Assembly (NCBI RefSeq): GCF_004770045.1
Contig: NZ_RQFO01000014.1
Coordinates: forward strand, 62,001-126,000
Length of the DNA: 64,000 nt
Direction of reading: 5' to 3'
Source: Leptospira montravelensis
GTDB taxonomy: Bacteria; Spirochaetota; Leptospiria; Leptospirales; Leptospiraceae
Part shown: positions 1 through 10,157 of the stretch, in pieces
Numbering within the stretch: position 1 is the stretch's first letter
Layout: the number at the start of each line of letters is the position of its first letter
Position numbers and translations under genes: made by a program
Notes under the pieces: model-generated
Seen by the model: the letters and a program-made list of their open reading frames with translations, nothing else
Databases searched by the model: none
Told to the model about the DNA's origin: nothing

Positions 1-1058
1 AAGTAAAACCACACCACGAAGAATGGGAAAAAAACCATATCGTACCAAAAGAAGTATGGAGAAAGGCAGGTGAAAACGGCCTACTCTGTCCCGATGTACC
101 ACAAGAATACGGCGGTTCTGGGGCCGACTTTCTATATAACATCATCATCATTGAAGAATCATCTCGGGTTGGAAATAGTGGATTTTTTATTTCTCTCCAT
201 AATGACGTGATTGCCCCTTATATCTCCGCTTTTGCCAGTGATGAACAAAAGAAACGTTGGTTACCGAAATGTGCGACGGGAGAATCCATCCTTGCAGTGG
301 CGATGACGGAACCCGGTGCCGGATCTGATTTAAAATCACTTCGCACTAGTGCCGTCGATAAAGGTGACCACTTTGTGGTAAATGGACAAAAAACATTTAT
401 CTCCAATGGACAACTTGCGGATCTTATCATTACTGCGGTCAAACATGACAACGGAACCATATCCCTTGTGATGATTGAAGAAGGAATGAAAGGTTTTGAA
501 AGAGGACGTAATTTAGAAAAAATTGGACTGAAAGCCCAAGATACTTCTGAACTTTACTTCAACGATGTGATTGTTCCAAAATCAAACCTCATCGGCAAAC
601 AAGGACAAGGTTTTCGTTACTTAATGCAAAAGTTAGCACAAGAACGACTTGTACTTTCCGTTGCGGCTGTGGAAGCAACTCGCCTAGTTCAAAAAATCAC
701 ACTCCAATACATCAAAGAAAGAAAAGCCTTTGGTCAAAAGATTGGGTCGTTCCAAAATACAAAATTCAAAATGGCGGAAATGGCAACGGAACTCGAAATG
801 GCACAAGTGTTCTGTGACAAAGTTGTGATGGAACATATGAAAGGCGAAAACACAACAGCGGAAGCTTCAATGTGTAAATGGTATACAACTGAGATGCAAA
901 AACGCCATACCGATGAATGTTTACAATTCTTTGGTGGATACGGTTATATGATGGAATATCCAATTGCAAGAGCTTACCTCGATGCAAGGATCCAAACCAT
1001 CTATGCAGGAACCACAGAGATTATGAAAGAAATCATTGGACGTAGTTTGGGACTTTAG
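1..1058 (+). CDS. Acyl-CoA dehydrogenase, 5' end cut off by the window
   Basis: The reading frame is open from base 3 and ends with TAG at 1058, so the true start lies outside the window. The visible 351 residues cover most of a flavin-dependent acyl-CoA dehydrogenase (families normally about 380 residues), which introduces a 2,3-double bond into acyl-CoA during beta-oxidation or branched-chain degradation. Seen: the middle-domain signature AMTEPGAGSDL, the C-terminal helical domain with RKAFGQKIGSFQ, and the ending YAGTTEIMKEIIGRSL. Family knowledge: MCAD/SCAD-type enzymes have the catalytic Glu in YEGT; here that residue is Ala, as in long-chain and isovaleryl-type enzymes, whose catalytic Glu lies in an earlier helix. 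Substrate cannot be assigned. A hairpin with a T-run follows. Confidence 0.93.
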   Translation, partial: VKPHHEEWEKNHIVPKEVWRKAGENGLLCPDVPQEYGGSGADFLYNIIIIEESSRVGNSGFFISLHNDVIAPYISAFASDEQKKRWLPKCATGESILAVAMTEPGAGSDLKSLRTSAVDKGDHFVVNGQKTFISNGQLADLIITAVKHDNGTISLVMIEEGMKGFERGRNLEKIGLKAQDTSELYFNDVIVPKSNLIGKQGQGFRYLMQKLAQERLVLSVAAVEATRLVQKITLQYIKERKAFGQKIGSFQNTKFKMAEMATELEMAQVFCDKVVMEHMKGENTTAEASMCKWYTTEMQKRHTDECLQFFGGYGYMMEYPIARAYLDARIQTIYAGTTEIMKEIIGRSLGL

Positions 1059-1116
1059 TTTTCAATGAAACCAAAATAGCCAATTCTCAAAATAGAATTG
1101 GCAAAGCCTTTTACTG

Positions 1117-1144
1117 AACCCGGTGCGGAATGCCCGGGTTTTTT
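1117..1144 (+). terminator. Rho-independent terminator after the acyl-CoA dehydrogenase
   Basis: The arms AACCCGG (1117-1123) and CCGGGTT (1134-1140) pair perfectly and are followed by a run of six T ending at 1144. The T-run lies only on the plus side, so it serves the dehydrogenase rather than the convergent thiC. A second weaker inverted repeat, CAATTCT/AGAATTG, lies at 1081-1100. Confidence 0.8.
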
Positions 1145-1191
1145 ATGTACATCAGTTAACTTAGTTCCAACTAATCAAAAAATGCTCGAAG

Positions 1192-2715
<1,524 letters not shown>

Positions 2716-2823
2716 TTAACCGGATCTGACCCAATGGAGGACTTGAGAAAACAAAAACGAAGAGAAACACTTTACAGTAAATCTTTAAGGAAAAAACACC
2801 TTATTCGATTTTTTTTATCTTCC

Positions 2824-2929
2824 ACGTTTCCCTTCGCAAGCATTACCAGGATCAGGTTCAAAAAGGGTATTTCTCAGCCAACCCCCGCCCATATTAAAAT
2901 AGAGCAAAGGAAATAGCACCCCTAACGGT
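2824..2929 (-). promoter_or_regulatory. TPP riboswitch (THI-box) in the thiC leader
   Basis: On the minus strand the conserved THI-box blocks occur in order: GGGGTGC, GGCTGAGA, ATACCC, GAACCTGATCCTGGTAATG and GCGAAGGGAA, with a short closing P1 stem (CGTT against AACG). About 120 nt separate the aptamer from the thiC start. Within that platform TTTCCTTAA (2785-2793) is a perfect complement of TTAAGGAAA (2711-2719), which contains the ribosome-binding site. This suggests control of translation initiation. Boundaries are approximate. Confidence 0.95.
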
Positions 2930-2992
2930 TATCTCTCAAATGAAGACAAAAGTTTTTTTTGGCAAGTCCAATATTCCAGGTTCCAACAGAAT

Positions 2993-4510
2993 TCATGTAT
3001 GTTTCGTTTTATTGACACGAGGTAGATACTTAGCTTTCATTTGGGTGTATTTGACCTTAGACAGGATATTTTTTTCCCAATCGACCGGAAATTCGTCACC
3101 GATAAAAAATCGAAACATTCGCTGAAAAATAGAAACTTGTTTCCAATAAACTTTATTTTTAGCCACTTTATATAAATTTTTAAACTTTTGATTTGATAAA
3201 AAACTCTTTTTTACTTCTGGATATTTTTCCATTAACACTTCAAAAATATAAAGTGTATGATCCCCTTCATAATATTGTTCGATGATTTTATCCAATACGA
3301 TATTGACAGAACCAATATCTTTCGAAAGAAAAACCCAATAGAATGTTGAATTAAAATAATACTCACAATGCATAACATCATCTGCGTTTTTTAGGGCTTC
3401 AATGACACGGTCTCTTCCTGAATACAAAGTTTGACCAATTAACAAAAATCTACTGATGAAATTATCACCCATTTTCATCATTGTATACAGAATATCAAAA
3501 TGTTGTTTTGCTTCTCTTTCGGCCTTTTCTTCAGACAATTTTTCGGCTTTCGAACAAAGTAAATGGTAAATTTTAACAAACTCCAGAATGGGAGTTGATT
3601 CTTTAGTAAAAACGGAATCAATTGTTTCTGCAAATTCAACCTGAGGTAAGTAAGTTTTACTTCTTAGTTCATCAAACTTTGTTTCAGAAATTTTGGTTTT
3701 CATTAATTCGTATGGCTCTTTTAAACTTGGCTCTAATTCTAAAAGTTTGGGAACAATCATTTGTTCAAAAAAAGGAGAATACTCTCCTTCTCTTTGTATT
3801 GGTTCTGTTGTATCATAATATATCCAACCCACAGAAGGTATAAAATAATAAATTTCAGAATTAAGAAACCCTTGTTCCAAATAGTCTACTAATTCCTCTT
3901 TAAATTCTAACTGAATTCCAAAGGGAGTTTCAAATTCCTCCAATAACTTACTTATGATTGATTGCGGTTTTAAGTTTAAAACTTCTTTCTGAATTAGAAA
4001 AAAATCGGATGTTTCCCATTTATAATTATCTACTAAAAAGTTTTGGAGATTAACAAAGGATCTTGCAGCAATTGCATTGAAGGCCAATGCATACTTTTCT
4101 TCGAACCTATCTCCAGAATATGATACAATGGCCAATTCCACTTGGATTGGTCCAATCATTGATGGAAAAGATGGAATTAGATTTGCAGTTTCCACCTCCT
4201 CTACTCTGGTTAAATAAAAAATTGGCATGGCCAAATGGTTATCTAATAAATTCTGGATGAGCGAAACCATCGGTTTTCCATAAACTTTTAATTCATTTTC
4301 TTTAATTGAATCTACATTTAACTGGAAGGCAAAATAACTTTGATTTAAATCGGGTACACAAAGTTTTCGTAACGTGGAAAGAACCTTGGAAGCTTGGTCT
4401 GTAATCATCAATTCTCGTTTATGAGAATCTTCTAAGCCTTGTAAAAAAATCGGTGCATATATTTTGAGTTGGTCTAACCTAGAAACACCTGATAGTCGAA
4501 ACATTGCCAT
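2993..4510 (-). CDS. Uncharacterised 505-residue protein
   Basis: I do not recognise a family. The start is set at 4510 because GGAGG lies 7 nt upstream of that ATG; an in-frame ATG at 4528 has no such site. The protein has no signal peptide or membrane segment. It is rich in aromatic and charged residues and looks helical, with a short charged helix (KAEKLSEEKAEREAKQHF) near the middle and a basic C-terminus. It is transcribed in the same direction as thiC but separated from it by the riboswitch, so it is not under that control. Base composition resembles its neighbours. It could be a lineage-restricted cytoplasmic protein; no function is proposed. Confidence 0.75.
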   Translation of the reverse strand: MAMFRLSGVSRLDQLKIYAPIFLQGLEDSHKRELMITDQASKVLSTLRKLCVPDLNQSYFAFQLNVDSIKENELKVYGKPMVSLIQNLLDNHLAMPIFYLTRVEEVETANLIPSFPSMIGPIQVELAIVSYSGDRFEEKYALAFNAIAARSFVNLQNFLVDNYKWETSDFFLIQKEVLNLKPQSIISKLLEEFETPFGIQLEFKEELVDYLEQGFLNSEIYYFIPSVGWIYYDTTEPIQREGEYSPFFEQMIVPKLLELEPSLKEPYELMKTKISETKFDELRSKTYLPQVEFAETIDSVFTKESTPILEFVKIYHLLCSKAEKLSEEKAEREAKQHFDILYTMMKMGDNFISRFLLIGQTLYSGRDRVIEALKNADDVMHCEYYFNSTFYWVFLSKDIGSVNIVLDKIIEQYYEGDHTLYIFEVLMEKYPEVKKSFLSNQKFKNLYKVAKNKVYWKQVSIFQRMFRFFIGDEFPVDWEKNILSKVKYTQMKAKYLPRVNKTKHT

Positions 4511-4682
4511 ACAACAACCTCCAAACATTAATATATGCTAACATTTGGAACTTTATGTAAATACAATTATTAGAATAATTCTAACGATGAGTTTGGAAAT
4601 AAATAATAGAGAAAATCAAAACCAATATTTGGCAGGTGATACCATTGGTCTCAAAGAAATTCCAAGTTTAAACCAGATTGTT

Positions 4683-5063
4683 TTATTTTACTTCTCGACC
4701 TTGCCGCACCATACGGTTCACATAAACCTGTAAGTCTTGTTTTCCTTTAGTGCCAATTTCCGTAAATTGAACCCCGTATACACCAGATTCCTTTGATTTT
4801 TTCCCCACTTGCCTGATCACACCACGGGCCAGAAAATCTTCTAAATCTCCAGGAAGTGCCACAAGGATTTCCACTGTTTCATTCATATCCCATTCATCAA
4901 AATGGTTTGGTGCAATGATCCCGATACCACCCATACTTATGTCACTTGCCACCAAAACATCCAAAAGGGTGGTTCCCATCAAATGGATTTCTACTGGTTC
5001 ATTTTCTAGCGGTTGTACTCGTACATATTTCCGTTTTTCTTGGATCGGTGCCATAGTTTTCAT
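4683..5063 (-). CDS. PilZ-domain protein, possible c-di-GMP receptor
   Basis: The 126-residue protein is a single PilZ domain. The two parts of the cyclic-di-GMP signature are visible: an N-terminal arginine motif in RKYVRVQP (about 11-18) and DISMGGIG (about 41-48), matching D/N-x-S-x-x-G. Such stand-alone domains bind c-di-GMP and pass the signal on to motility, envelope or transcription partners. The arginine motif is RKYVR rather than the usual RxxxR preceded by Q or E, so binding is likely but not certain. No partner gene is adjacent. An alternative ATG lies 9 bp inside the start. Confidence 0.85.
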   Translation of the reverse strand: MKTMAPIQEKRKYVRVQPLENEPVEIHLMGTTLLDVLVASDISMGGIGIIAPNHFDEWDMNETVEILVALPGDLEDFLARGVIRQVGKKSKESGVYGVQFTEIGTKGKQDLQVYVNRMVRQGREVK

Positions 5064-5163
5064 GTTCTATAGAATTTCTCACTTGTAAACTAGGAAATAG
5101 ATCCCTGTCCATTTGTTAAGAAAGCATAGACCAATCTCCGATATTTGGTATACTAGGGGTGAC

Positions 5164-6321
5164 ATGAAATTACGTATTGGTATCCTTTCCCTCACATTCA
5201 GTTTGGTGTTTGTCCCTAATGGACTCGTCCATGCAAAAGTGACTTGTACTGGAGATGCCTGCGGAATTCTACCAACCACCATTCAAACTCAGCTAAATAG
5301 CGTAGACCAAGCCTTACAATTCCAATACACAGACAAAGTTCTCGCAACCATGTCTGAAGCAGCTGTTGTATCAAATATTAACTCATCACTAATGGGTCCA
5401 GGTATTGTAAATCGTTTCCAAGTGGGGCTTGGTATCTCTCTTGCCGGTCAACAGAAAGAAGATATCAACGTTGCCTACCAAAGTCTTAGTTTTCAAAAAC
5501 TTCCGAATGTAGGAGCTGCATTAGCACCTAACTTTATTGTGGCGATCAATCTTGGTTGGTTAATGGGTGGAGGCCCATCCGATACAGAACCAGAACTAAA
5601 AACCTTTTTACATCGTTTTAACTTATATCTACATGGATTCAAATTTAATTTTGCACAAGGTGATGTGCAGAAAGCTTTAGAGGCGCAAAACAAAAATGTG
5701 GAACTCGGTGGGGACATCACTTCAGGTGGATTTACATTAAGATTTCATATTATCGAAAACTATTCCGATGGAATTGGATTATTCGAATTTTCGGGAATAT
5801 CTATGGGACTGGGACTCCATTACCAAAGACAAGTAATCGATTTAACTTATAATGATAATAAAACACAAACTTTAACACTTGGTCCTGCGATTGGAACTTG
5901 GGGTGGCTCCACTAAATTCAATTATTCAAGCACAGTAACAAGTGTTCCACTAGACATTCGAACTGGTTTTCGAATGTTCTACTTCTTTACACTCTTTGCC
6001 GGAGCGGGAACTTCTATGAACTTCGGAAATTCCAATTTAAATTTATCAAGGTCTGGTCCCATCAATTTAGCTCTCGATTCTAATGCAGTTTCTGCATCCC
6101 TCTCTCCAGAAATTGCCGCTCAAATCCCCTCCTCAGCTCTGGGGCAAATGAAATCGGGAACTCTAACTATGGATTTAAGCGGAAAGTCCCAGGCACCCAA
6201 CACAACAAACTTTCTCATTGCCGGAATTGAAGTAAACGCCCTCATTACGAAACTTACCTTGGAAGCTATTGTCGCACAAAACGTACAGTCTGTAATGTTT
6301 GGTGCAAAATTTACCTTTTAA
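5164..6321 (+). CDS. Secreted, probable outer-membrane protein of unknown function
   Basis: The start at ATG 5164 is preferred over 5113 because it is preceded by AGGGG at about 8 nt and begins a typical signal peptide (basic MKLR, a hydrophobic stretch, then a small-residue cleavage region near VHA-KV). The mature part of about 360 residues is rich in Gly, Ser, Asn and aromatic residues in alternating patterns (for example GISMGLGLHYQRQV and LTLGPAIGTWGGS) and ends in phenylalanine (MFGAKFTF), all typical of outer-membrane beta-barrels. I infer a barrel or surface protein; no specific family is recognised. It shares no operon with the divergent PilZ gene. Confidence 0.8.
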   Translation: MKLRIGILSLTFSLVFVPNGLVHAKVTCTGDACGILPTTIQTQLNSVDQALQFQYTDKVLATMSEAAVVSNINSSLMGPGIVNRFQVGLGISLAGQQKEDINVAYQSLSFQKLPNVGAALAPNFIVAINLGWLMGGGPSDTEPELKTFLHRFNLYLHGFKFNFAQGDVQKALEAQNKNVELGGDITSGGFTLRFHIIENYSDGIGLFEFSGISMGLGLHYQRQVIDLTYNDNKTQTLTLGPAIGTWGGSTKFNYSSTVTSVPLDIRTGFRMFYFFTLFAGAGTSMNFGNSNLNLSRSGPINLALDSNAVSASLSPEIAAQIPSSALGQMKSGTLTMDLSGKSQAPNTTNFLIAGIEVNALITKLTLEAIVAQNVQSVMFGAKFTF

Positions 6322-6442
6322 CTACAACTTGGCACCAATTTTGCACCTCTCTTAGAAACAGCAATTTTAGCACCCGAGCTGGTTTCTACCAGGCCTATGT
6401 GTTCATTTTTCAAACAGAATGCTGATTAAAAGGGAGAGTTTT

Positions 6443-7066
6443 ATGGCCCAGACTATGCAAGAAATCAAAAAGCCCATCCTACATGTTTCTTGTGTCCCAA
6501 GAAAAGATACAACCTTACTGAAAATTTCCCTTTCGCAGGATGATTTAGGAATTCTCTACCGCGTCACCTCTGTGTTATACAACCATAGATGGGATATTTT
6601 AGAAGCAGTGGCAGAAACTGCAAGCGATGGTCATGTCCAAGATTTATTTGTGATCCGCAGTTGGGACGGGGGCGAAATGACGGAAGAACTTTTGTCAAAA
6701 ATCAGAACCGATCTTTATTCTCTGTTTTACGAGGGAAAAACCGTTGCCATGTATTTACGAGAAAATGCAAAAGAAGAAGTCCTGGTTCGTAAAATCGGAG
6801 ATTCTGAAGCAAGTCTCAAACTCTATAATCCAATCTCTTCTGATTTTACCGTTATGGATTTACGAATGAAAGACACTCCCGGAATTTTATTTCAAATTAC
6901 AGAATCTCTTTTTCACTTAGGAATCGATATCATTAGTTTTACTGCTAATAGTTTTGACGGCAAAATTCGAGATAGTTTCCTCCTTCGCACTTCCCTGACA
7001 GGAGAGAAGTTAGATGAGAAACTAATGTTTCCTATGCTTCGTGCCAAATTGGAATCGTTTCTTTAA
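6443..7066 (+). CDS. Protein with two ACT domains, GlnD C-terminus-like
   Basis: The start at 6443 is chosen because GGGAGAG lies about 5 nt upstream; an ATG at 6419 would add eight residues without a site. The 207 residues form two ACT-like repeats: one around DDLGILYRVTSVLYNH and a second around KDTPGILFQITESLFHLG, each with the glycine that marks the ligand-binding loop. This tandem resembles the C-terminal pair of the uridylyltransferase GlnD, without nucleotidyltransferase or HD domains. ACT pairs sense small molecules, often amino acids. The partner and ligand are unknown. Its stop overlaps the convergent MFS gene by four bases. Confidence 0.85.
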   Translation: MAQTMQEIKKPILHVSCVPRKDTTLLKISLSQDDLGILYRVTSVLYNHRWDILEAVAETASDGHVQDLFVIRSWDGGEMTEELLSKIRTDLYSLFYEGKTVAMYLRENAKEEVLVRKIGDSEASLKLYNPISSDFTVMDLRMKDTPGILFQITESLFHLGIDIISFTANSFDGKIRDSFLLRTSLTGEKLDEKLMFPMLRAKLESFL

Positions 7067-8346
7067 GAGGTTGTTTTTTCTTTTTGTATAAACAGTAAAA
7101 ATCCAAACCCAATAAGAAGGACAAAGGATACAAAGAAGGCCAGACTAGGTCCTTTTTGAAAGTATAACAATGAGAATACGACTGGAGACACGGCTCTTCC
7201 GAGGGAACCAAAACTTCGAAAGAGTCCTAGTGACCTACCTAAATCTCCCTTCCCACTTTCTAGTGAGGCAAAAGAAGATAATCCTGGATTGACCAGTGCA
7301 CTTCCAAATGCTAAAAAGAATAAGGAAACAAATAATCCCGTAAAATTGGTTCCAAAACTAACAAGTAAACCCATTCCAATTACTACAGATACGGCCCCAT
7401 AAAGAGAAATTCGTTTTTCCGATATTTTCCCAGAAAGCCTGCGCACGACACCACCTTGCACGAGTATGATGATGATTCCGATATATAAAAAAGTAAATCC
7501 AATTTCTTTGGGAGAAAATTGGAAGGTATCAGAAAGAAAAAAATTCACAACGAATTCAAATCCAGAAAAACTAAGCACAAATAACAAATTAAGTAAAGAA
7601 ATACGAACTAAATTCCTGGATTCGATTTTTTTCAAAGAGAGGAAAGGATGGATTTCTTTTTCAGGCACTACATCGGGTTTGTTATGTGGCAAAAATACAA
7701 AAACTAAAATGACCGTGAGAAGAGAAACTAAAATTGCAAATAAAGCAGAAGCGGGAAACACAACCATCGATCCTTCCTTATAAAAGGAATCTAGAAATGT
7801 CCACTGGGAACTAATTCCCCCCAGGAGAGGACCCATCACAAACCCAAGTCCAATGCCTGCGCCTAATAAACCCATTCCAGCGGCTCTTGATTTTTCATCG
7901 GTTTGGTCAGCCATTGCGGCCGATGCCACAGATAGGTTTCCCCCCATCATTCCCGTGATGACACGGCTAAGGACAAACATCCAAAACTGTGAAGAAAACA
8001 ACCAAAGCAAATATCCAACGGTATTCCCAATAGTTGTGAAAAGTAAAATGGCTCGCCGGCCTGAATGGTCAGAAAACCTACCCCACAGAGGGGCCGCGAT
8101 AAACTGTAAAAAACTATAAATACTTCCCAAAATTCCACCGAACAAGACAAAGGTGTATTTTGTATCTCCACCAAAAGACAAAAGGTTTGCTGCGGAATAG
8201 AACATTCTGAACAAAGTATCATCACCTTTAGATAAGAAGTATTCTAAGGTTTTGGGGAACAATGGAAACAAGAGAGAAAAACCCATCATGTCAGTAAAAA
8301 CAATCAGGAAAAGTATGAACTTGATTCGTTTTGGGGACGTACTCAT
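7063..8346 (-). CDS. MFS transporter (TetA/multidrug-type)
   Basis: The 427-residue protein has the spacing of about twelve transmembrane helices. The MFS loop 2-3 motif is present as GRFSDHSGRRAIL, and a motif-C-like stretch follows in helix 5 (GMGLLGAGIGLGFVMGPLLGG). These place it among drug:proton antiporter-like major facilitators of the inner membrane. A central loop (HNKPDVVPEKEIHPF) splits the two six-helix halves. The substrate cannot be inferred and no regulator gene adjoins it. It runs into the double-ACT gene tail to tail and is separated from the phasin-like gene upstream by a terminator. Confidence 0.9.
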   Translation of the reverse strand: MSTSPKRIKFILFLIVFTDMMGFSLLFPLFPKTLEYFLSKGDDTLFRMFYSAANLLSFGGDTKYTFVLFGGILGSIYSFLQFIAAPLWGRFSDHSGRRAILLFTTIGNTVGYLLWLFSSQFWMFVLSRVITGMMGGNLSVASAAMADQTDEKSRAAGMGLLGAGIGLGFVMGPLLGGISSQWTFLDSFYKEGSMVVFPASALFAILVSLLTVILVFVFLPHNKPDVVPEKEIHPFLSLKKIESRNLVRISLLNLLFVLSFSGFEFVVNFFLSDTFQFSPKEIGFTFLYIGIIIILVQGGVVRRLSGKISEKRISLYGAVSVVIGMGLLVSFGTNFTGLFVSLFFLAFGSALVNPGLSSFASLESGKGDLGRSLGLFRSFGSLGRAVSPVVFSLLYFQKGPSLAFFVSFVLLIGFGFLLFIQKEKTTS

Positions 8347-8370
8347 CTAGACTAATCTCTAAGCACAAAT

Positions 8371-8397
8371 AAAAAAAGCCACAGAAAACTCTGTGGC
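8371..8397 (-). terminator. Rho-independent terminator after the phasin-like gene
   Basis: On the minus strand GCCACAG-AGTTTT-CTGTGGC (8378-8397) is followed by seven T (8371-8377). It lies between the phasin-like gene and the MFS gene, both on the minus strand, and should insulate them. Confidence 0.88.
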
Positions 8398-8430
8398 CTC
8401 TTCTTAAATTTCACAATCAAAAATAAAAAA

Positions 8431-8796
8431 CTATTTCGTTTTTGCTTTTTCGATCAAAACTTTTAGTTCATCTAACGTTTGTTTTAACTTTTCTTTCACT
8501 TGAGGTGGGATTGCCGTATCAATTTGTTGGTAAATTGATTGGTAATTTGCCTGAAGTTTAGCAAGCACTTCATCATAACTTGCATTTGTTTTCCCGATAG
8601 CTCCTTGTGCATCTGCTATCGTTTTACTTAAAAGGTCACGAATCTTTTGGGACTCAGCTGACTTGTCCAATTCTCCTTTCGATTTAAGATCATTATAAAC
8701 TTTCTCTAAATCAACAACTGCAGTTTTTAACTTTTCTTCACCGGAACGAAAGAGTGCGATTCCAGCATTGACAACATCCATAACCAATTTTTCCAT
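8431..8796 (-). CDS. Phasin-like helical protein
   Basis: The 121-residue protein is almost entirely amphipathic helix, rich in Lys, Glu and Ala, with no signal peptide. The start MEKLVMDVVNAGIALFRSGEEKL resembles the phasin-related proteins of the PhaF/PhaI type, which coat polyhydroxyalkanoate granules or act as small chaperone-like helical proteins. A coiled-coil stretch covers about residues 25-95 (KVYNDLKSKG through LAKLQANYQ). No PHA synthase is in the window, so a granule role is not supported by context. It is a single-gene unit with its own terminator. Confidence 0.7.
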   Translation of the reverse strand: MEKLVMDVVNAGIALFRSGEEKLKTAVVDLEKVYNDLKSKGELDKSAESQKIRDLLSKTIADAQGAIGKTNASYDEVLAKLQANYQSIYQQIDTAIPPQVKEKLKQTLDELKVLIEKAKTK

Positions 8797-8931
8797 ACAA
8801 CTTCCCTATAAAGGGGAAAGACCCCTATTTTTGGATTCTAAGTTTAGGAAAATTGATATGGGATTACAATTAAAAAATTCGAATGTACGGATTTTCTATG
8901 TGACATAGTTAAGTAAAGGTCTCCCTTCTCC

Positions 8932-9507
8932 TTAACTGTTTTCGATAAGCTTTTTGATTTGGTCTCGGATTTTTGCTGCGGTTTCGTAATCTTCAGTTTT
9001 TAAAGCGTTTTCCAAAGTTTCTTCTAAAATTTGAAGATTTGATTTTGGCAATGCTTGGATTTTTTTCTCTGAAGAAATACTCTCCCCTTGGATCTCATCT
9101 TCTTTCATGATAATCCCCGTTTCATCTAACACTGATTTAGCGATATAAATTGGCGCATTGGCACGTAAAGCCAGGGCGATGGAATCAGAGGGTCTTGCAT
9201 CCAAAGTAATGATTTCTTCGTCTTTGCGCAGTTGGATTTTGGCATAAAAGGTGCTATCGATGATTTCTTCGATGGTGATTTTAAGAACCGTGGCACCAAG
9301 TGAAGTTAACATATACAACATCAGATCATGTGTCATGGGTCTTGGTGGTTTGGTTCCATCGATGACAGTAGTGATGGAGTGGGTTTCGAGTGGACCTATA
9401 AAGATAGGAACCACACGTTTGTCGTCCGAATCTTTTGGTCGTAAAAATACAGCAAAACCCACATTGGTCAGGCTGATATCTGAGATTTTTACTTCATAAA
9501 ACTCCAT
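8932..9507 (-). CDS. Bifunctional nuclease domain (DUF151) protein with C-terminal UVR motif
   Basis: Residues 1 to about 135 match the DUF151/bifunctional-nuclease domain, seen in VPIFIGPLETHSI, MTHDLMLYMLTSLGA and LDARPSDSIALALR. After a linker, residues about 155-190 form a UVR (UvrB/UvrC-type) helix pair: LENALKTEDYETAAKIRDQI. Characterised relatives have RNase and DNase activity, and the UVR motif usually mediates protein-protein contact. This two-part arrangement is widespread in bacteria. The protein is cytoplasmic and stands alone just upstream of a tRNA gene on the same strand. Whether it is an active nuclease here cannot be seen. Confidence 0.9.
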   Translation of the reverse strand: MEFYEVKISDISLTNVGFAVFLRPKDSDDKRVVPIFIGPLETHSITTVIDGTKPPRPMTHDLMLYMLTSLGATVLKITIEEIIDSTFYAKIQLRKDEEIITLDARPSDSIALALRANAPIYIAKSVLDETGIIMKEDEIQGESISSEKKIQALPKSNLQILEETLENALKTEDYETAAKIRDQIKKLIENS

Positions 9508-9533
9508 AGAATATCGTTACCTTTCCTATTTTG

Positions 9534-9607
9534 TGGGCCCAGAAGGGCTCGAACCTTCGACCCGCAGATTATGAGTCTGCTGCTCTAACCAACTGAGCTA
9601 TAGGCCC
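9534..9607 (-). tRNA. tRNA with CAT anticodon, probably tRNA-Ile2 (lysidine type)
   Basis: A complete 74-nt cloverleaf folds: acceptor GGGCCTA/TGGGCCC, D-arm GCTC/GAGC, anticodon arm GCAGA-CTCATAA-TCTGC, T-arm GAAGG-TTCGAGC-CCTTC, discriminator A; CCA is not encoded. The CAT anticodon fits Met or, after lysidine modification by TilS, Ile decoding AUA. Pairs C4-G69 and C5-G68, used by E. coli TilS to recognise tRNA-Ile2, are present, and the GAGCAG/CTCATAA context also resembles Ile2. It lacks the C1-A72 mismatch of initiator tRNA. Elongator Met remains possible. Confidence 0.93.
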
Positions 9608-9668
9608 CACTGACTTCCAATCTTTCGGGGAAATAAGTAGAGACAAGCATAAAACAAAAGATTGGAGC

Positions 9669-10157
9669 CTAAAGCGGAAGAAACAGGTTGGATTCAAAGA
9701 ATTCTGTGAGATCTTTGCGATCGGTTTTCCATTGGATCCAAATCCACAGTCCAGGTTTTGTATCCAGGCCAATCCACACTTGGTTACGGAGGGCATTTTG
9801 GTTACGTATTTGGTCGGCTTGGAAAATTTGAAAGTTTAGGTTTCCTACAGTCTTCTGGATTTCTTTGGGTTCGGTTCCCCGAGTAAAAACCGATTCTTTC
9901 CAAAGAAATTTGTCAATCAATGGTTCGTTCCAGGGAAGAGTTCGCACTACCATAAAAAAACCGTCTCGTTTGGCTGGATAAACAGACAGTTTTTTGTTTG
10001 CGGTAGTTTCCAATTTTACCACTACAGTTTCAGGAAATACAAAAGAAAATCCCTCCCAAACAAAGTTTTGATTTGGTCCTATAACTGTCTGTGAAAGGAT
10101 CGGAAAGGTAGAGATACCCAAAAAAATAAGAACGGATACCATCCATTTCATACTCAT
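9669..10157 (-). CDS. Small secreted protein of unknown function
   Basis: The protein begins with a signal peptide (MSMKWMVSVLIFLGISTFPILSQ), followed by about 140 residues rich in Trp, Phe and Val that look like a beta-rich domain (FVWEGFSFVFPETVVVKLE). The start is ambiguous between ATG 10157 and ATG 10151; neither has a strong ribosome-binding site, and 10157 would overlap the divergent hemW start by two bases. I do not recognise a family. The mature protein is probably periplasmic. The divergent arrangement with hemW is tight, so the two promoters must lie inside each other's coding sequence. Confidence 0.72.
   Translation of the reverse strand: MSMKWMVSVLIFLGISTFPILSQTVIGPNQNFVWEGFSFVFPETVVVKLETTANKKLSVYPAKRDGFFMVVRTLPWNEPLIDKFLWKESVFTRGTEPKEIQKTVGNLNFQIFQADQIRNQNALRNQVWIGLDTKPGLWIWIQWKTDRKDLTEFFESNLFLPL

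Noticed and set aside
9534..9607. Initiator tRNA-Met call
   Set aside because: The acceptor starts with a G1-C72 pair and the loop and stem lack initiator features; Ile2 or elongator Met fit better.
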